Shown: one piece after another, positions 60,401 through 64,000 of the stretch | Layout: the number at the start of each line of letters is the position of its first letter | How positions within the stretch are numbered: the first letter of the stretch is position 1 | Assembly: GCF_034190915.1 (NCBI RefSeq) | Contig: NW_026947484.1 | Coordinates: 138,916,982-138,980,981, forward strand | DNA from: Cavia porcellus | Taxonomy: Eukaryota > Chordata > Mammalia > Rodentia > Caviidae | DNA: 64,000 bases | Reading direction: 5' to 3' | Notes under the pieces: generated by a model | What the model was told of the DNA's origin: nothing | The model's input: the letters and a program-made list of their open reading frames with translations, nothing else | The model's database searches: none | Program-made: the position numbers and the translations under genes

Positions 60401-60745
60401 TTCCTCAAAAAGCTGGGATTGGAAGTCCCATTCAACCCAGCTATTCCATTTCTAGGCATATGCACCGAAGAACTGAAAAAACATCGTACCATAGTGATAA
60501 TTGTGCACCCATGTTTATAGCAGCACAATTTGTAATAGCCAGATCTTGGAAACAACCTAAGTGTCCATCAACTGAGGAATGGATAAAAAAGTTGTGATAC
60601 TTTTATACAATGGAATACTACTCAGCTATAAAGAATGATCACATTGAAATATTTATACATAAATGGATGCAACTTGAGACCATACTCATAAGCAAAATAA
60701 ATCAAACTCACATGTATAAATACCGTATAATCTCCCTAGTGTAAG

Positions 60746-61310
60746 TAATGGTAAGAATACATAAGAGTTTATGGTAATTATGACTTGCCATTACATTGCT
60801 TTGAAGCCTTATAATGTTTTCATTCATTAGTTGGAGTGATTTTATCCTGGTTGTTTGATTTTATTATCTGTGATAATATGAACAGCTATTTTGAAGAAAA
60901 CAAGACACTATAATAGCCAGTGCTGATTTAATATCATCTTACTCTGAAATCCTACCATGGTTTTGTTCTGTTTCCATTGGTTCTACCATATTGTATCTTA
61001 TTGGATTTTATTATGTGTTACAGTATAAACAAAATTTCTAAGGAAAAATAAGATAATATAGTAACCATTGTTCATTCTCTGTTATTTGGTTCTGAATGTC
61101 CTGTAATACTTTCATTCTCTTGAATGGTTTTATACTATTTTGTTGTTTGATACTATTGTATATGAAGTTATGTTCAACTATTTCAAAGAAGGAGACATTC
61201 TGATAGTTATGGGTTATCTTGTGAAATACTGTGTTGCTTACATTGTTTTGTTCTGATCTGCTTTGTTATGTCCTCTTTTGTTTTAATATCTTTAAAGTAA
61301 AAAAATTAAA
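60746..61310 (+). mobile_element. 3' UTR and tail of the large L1
   Basis: After the end of ORF2 the 3' UTR consists of three degenerate modules of about 140-150 bases (starts near 60870, 61025 and 61165), each with a 'caactatttcaaagaa' or 'acagctattttgaagaa' type motif. It ends in 'aatatctttaaagtaaaaaaatt' and an A-rich tail. It shares this architecture with 28533-30470 and 38460-38929. Confidence 0.8.
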
Positions 61311-61329
61311 AAAGAAAGAAATAAAAAAG

Positions 61330-62010
61330 AAAATGAAGACAGACTTTAATCTCCCACTTAGAGACAGGATCTCAACTAGTGATAGAAAAGAAAGATGTCT
61401 TGAAAATAACAAATGACCAGGAAATAACCATTCAAAAGCTGAAGGATTATCCAAAGAAAAATAATATAATAATAATTGTTATCAATGAATCAGGAATCAA
61501 CATATGACATTTTAAAAACTATTTACAGGTGCATAGTAGAAAATTTCACAAGCATGGGAAAAGAATCTGACATATAGATAAGTGAGGCACTTAGAAAGGC
61601 CGTTAAACATAATGAAAATAAATCTACACTCAGATGTATAATAATGAAGAACACAGAAACTCAGCACAAGTATGAAATATTAAAAGTTGTTAGAGAAAAA
61701 AACAGATTACCTTTAAAGGAAAGTCCATCAGAATCATGGCAGACTTTTCAACACAAACCTTCAATTCAACAAGAACTTGGAGCAAAGTATTTCAAGTCCT
61801 GAAAGAAAACACTTTCTAACCCAAATTGATGCACCCTGAAAAACTATTTTTCAAAATTAATGGAGAAGTAAGGTATTTCCACAACAGGGAACAACTGGAG
61901 AAATTCATGGCCACCAAACCAGCCCTACAAAGAGTACTAAAATATATTCTACACAGGAATAAAAATGACTACAATTCAAAGAACAACAGAAAGAAGCCAC
62001 TAAGCAGGGC
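61330..62010 (+). pseudogene. L1 ORF1 remnant of the last L1
   Basis: The left part (61330-61560) has coiled-coil-like sequence with a 'gaccaggaaataacc' block also seen in the HAL1-like ORF1 around 27940. The C-terminal part (about 61680-62000) has the 'cttttcaacacaaacc' and 'gaaattcatggccaccaaaccagccctac' blocks. It has several stops and frameshifts. No 5' UTR precedes it, so this L1 is 5'-truncated or was broken by the insertion of the upstream L1. Confidence 0.85.
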
Positions 62011-62054
62011 ATGCAATTAGAGAGTAAAGCAGGAAACCAACAGCAATAAAATAA

Positions 62055-64000
62055 CATGACAAAGATTAACAAATACATGTCAGCTAAAACCATCAATGTA
62101 AATAGCATCAATTCTCCAGGCAAAAGGAACAGGCTGAATGGATCAATAAATGAAATCCAAAAATATGTTTTATAGAAGAAAAACATTAAACCCTGAAAGA
62201 AATTCATAGATTCAAGCAAGTTATTACACACTTGTTAGAAGAAAACTTCAAGAAGTGATAACAATCACAAATATGTATGTACCAAATATGGGAATATCAA
62301 ACTATATAAGATAAATATTAATAGAATGAAATATCAAGTAAGCAATAACACAATTGCAACAGGGGACTTTAATACCCCACTGTCACAACTACTTACATCA
62401 AGCAGAAAAAAATTAGTAAAGGAATATCAAAATTGTAGCAAACTTGTGAAAAAATGGACTTAGTAGATGTTTACAGATTGTCCCACTTAACAACATCAGG
62501 ATACACATTTTTCTCAGCTGTGCAGGGGACTTTCTCTAATGTAGACAATATAGCATGCCATAGAACATGTTTAAGTAAATGCAAAGCAATTGAAATTATC
62601 CCACACATATTATCTGAACATAACACAATGAAACTGGCAATTAATGGCAAAAGAAACTACAAAAACTGCATAAACACAGAGAAATTATATAACTAACTCC
62701 AGAATAATCAGTGGGTCACAGATGAAATCAAAAAAGAAATATAACAATTATCTATAATTAAATGAAAATTCAGGTACAACATACCAGAACATGTGGGACC
62801 CAATCCAAAAAGAAAACTGCAGGTAAATCTCATTAAAGAACATAGATGCAAAAAATAATCCTCAATAAGTTACTAGTAAAGAGGATTCAAATCATCAAGA
62901 AGATTATACAACATATCCAAGTGGAATTCATCTCAGGAATACAGGGATGGTTCAACATATAAAAGTCAGTAAATGAAACACACTGTATAAAGAGAGTCAA
63001 ATGCAAAAATCACATGATCATCTCAACAGATGTAGAAAAAGTTTTTGACAAAGTCTAATACTCATTCATGATTTTAAAAAACTACAGAAAATCAGAAGAG
63101 ATGATGTTTATGTCAATCTGATACATTTTATCTATAACAAACCAACAGCCAACATCATAATGAGTAGATAAAAACTGAAAACTTTCCTCAAAAAATCAGA
63201 AACAAGATAAGGATGACCACTCTCACCAGTTCTATTTAATATAGTTCTAGAAACTTTAGTCATAGCAATTAGGCAAGAGTGAGACACAAAGAAATAAGAA
63301 TACACAAGGAGGATGCTAAGTATTCATTATTCACAGATGACGTGATAATCTATATAGAAATCACCAAAAACTTCACTAAAAGACTTCTAGATTTCATAAT
63401 TAAATTCCATAACATAGCTGGATACAAAGTCAAAAATAAAAAATCTATGGCATTCCTGTATAAAAGTGACATTCTCACTGAGATAAATTAAAGTACACCC
63501 TTCACAATATAAAGATAAAATACTTACAAATCAATCTAACAAAGACAGTAAAGAATCTGTATTTTGAAGATTACAGAGCTCTGAAATCAAAGTCAAAGGA
63601 GATATCATAAAATGGAGAGATACCTCTTGGTCATGGATAGGGAGAACTAACATAGTGAAAATGGGCATACTCCCAAACTGTTGTACAGATTTAATACAGT
63701 CCCAATCAAAATGCCATTAGCATGCCTCACAGAACTAGAGAAAACATTGCTAAAATTCATCTGGAAGTGGAAGTGACCTAGAAAGCAAGGCAATCCTGGC
63801 TAACAAATTTAAGGAAATAGGCATCACAATCCTTGACTTGAAATTATACTTCAGACAGTCTTATATCTAGAACACAAAAAGAATTGAAAAAATCAGACCC
63901 TAAATTCAAAGACCAAATCCAAAAATGGGCATCTGAAATAAATACACAATTCTCAAATGGAGAATACAAATAACAAAAAATAAATGAATGAAAAAAGGTT
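62055..64000 (+). pseudogene. L1 ORF2 remnant, runs off the window
   Basis: The endonuclease region (62055-62700, with LVDVYRL and GYTFFSAV readable) is followed by a gap; at about 62820 the sequence is already in the RT domain. The catalytic FADD motif reads FTDD at 63330-63341, which would inactivate RT. The RT and C-terminal parts continue to 63850. A further internal deletion then brings in a segment that in the large L1 lies near 60085-60160. Stops and frameshifts are frequent. The end of the window cuts the element. Confidence 0.88.

Larger units (their letters stand above)
56519..60745 (+). pseudogene. L1 ORF2 (endonuclease + reverse transcriptase) pseudogene
   Basis: ORF2p nicks target DNA and copies L1 RNA there. 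The start (56519 on) reads as the endonuclease N-terminus, with the conserved VNVNG segment and the metal-binding glutamate in LLETHLT. After the LTR insertion the endonuclease continues from 57575 (LIDIYRAFHP, EYTFFSA). The RT domain spans about 58430-59330 and its FADD catalytic motif is intact at 59121-59132. The cysteine-rich C-terminus is seen at 60300-60390 (HCWWEC). Stops and frameshifts occur throughout, and a comparison with the copy at 63510-63630 shows about 100 bases missing near 59335. It cannot make an active protein. Confidence 0.92.

Noticed and set aside
60091..60555. Open frame of 154 codons on the minus strand
   Set aside because: It is antisense to the ORF2 C-terminal region of the large L1.
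1..64000. Bacterial, phage or plasmid-type systems (operons, toxin-antitoxin pairs, integrases)
   Set aside because: Composition, gene absence and the repeat content are those of a mammalian nuclear genome; none of these features is present.

Overview
This is mammalian nuclear DNA, most likely from a rodent outside the mouse/rat group. It is AT-rich and full of retrotransposon remains. I found no host gene, exon, structural RNA gene, CRISPR array or prokaryotic-type gene. The lineage call rests on young tRNA-Ala-derived ID SINEs (about 817-934, 14093-14193, 41174-41273, 48867-48979), a B1/ID-type composite SINE (43930-44110), a B1 monomer, L1 LINEs throughout, and an IAP-like (ERVK class) solo LTR. 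The species cannot be fixed by eye. The window reads as intergenic DNA or the inside of a very long intron.

Layout. 0-24.5 kb: L1 copies almost all on the minus strand (172-1670, 10690-11070, 14825-15905, 15905-18760, 18860-20560, 20590-24420), separated by old L2, MIR and MaLR-like relics and by AT-rich sequence with nothing recognisable. One sense-strand L1 piece (16851-18245) sits inside a minus-strand L1 and carries a 33-base patch identical to another L1 about 2.2 kb away. 26-31.5 kb: an old plus-strand L1 ORF2 relic is split by a B1 and by a 4-kb element with an L1-type 5' UTR, a broken ORF1, no recognisable ORF2 and a long modular 3' region; this looks like a half-L1 (HAL1). 31.5-47.6 kb: mostly ancient relics (L1M-type pieces, L2, MIR, MER5A, and an MaLR-like LTR split by a truncated L1 with matching target-site duplications). 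47.7-52.8 kb: an old plus-strand L1 with its own nested insertions. 55.4-61.3 kb: a plus-strand L1 with ORF1, ORF2 and 3' UTR, all decayed, interrupted by a 539-bp minus-strand solo LTR flanked by a perfect 6-bp duplication. 61.3-64.0 kb: a further decayed plus-strand L1 that runs off the window.

Nothing here works as a gene system. The biology is the layered history of retrotransposition. L1 copies supplied the machinery; SINEs and the ORF1-only element are families known to depend on it; and the LTR is the one place with a compact, CpG-retaining promoter-like arrangement. The observations most worth checking are the HAL1-like element and its expanded 3' module array, the 60-bp tandem repeat in the R region of the LTR, and the L1 mosaic at 16.8-18.2 kb. 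Repeat names and boundaries come from pattern recognition without a database search; edges are usually good to tens of bases, except where duplications fix them.
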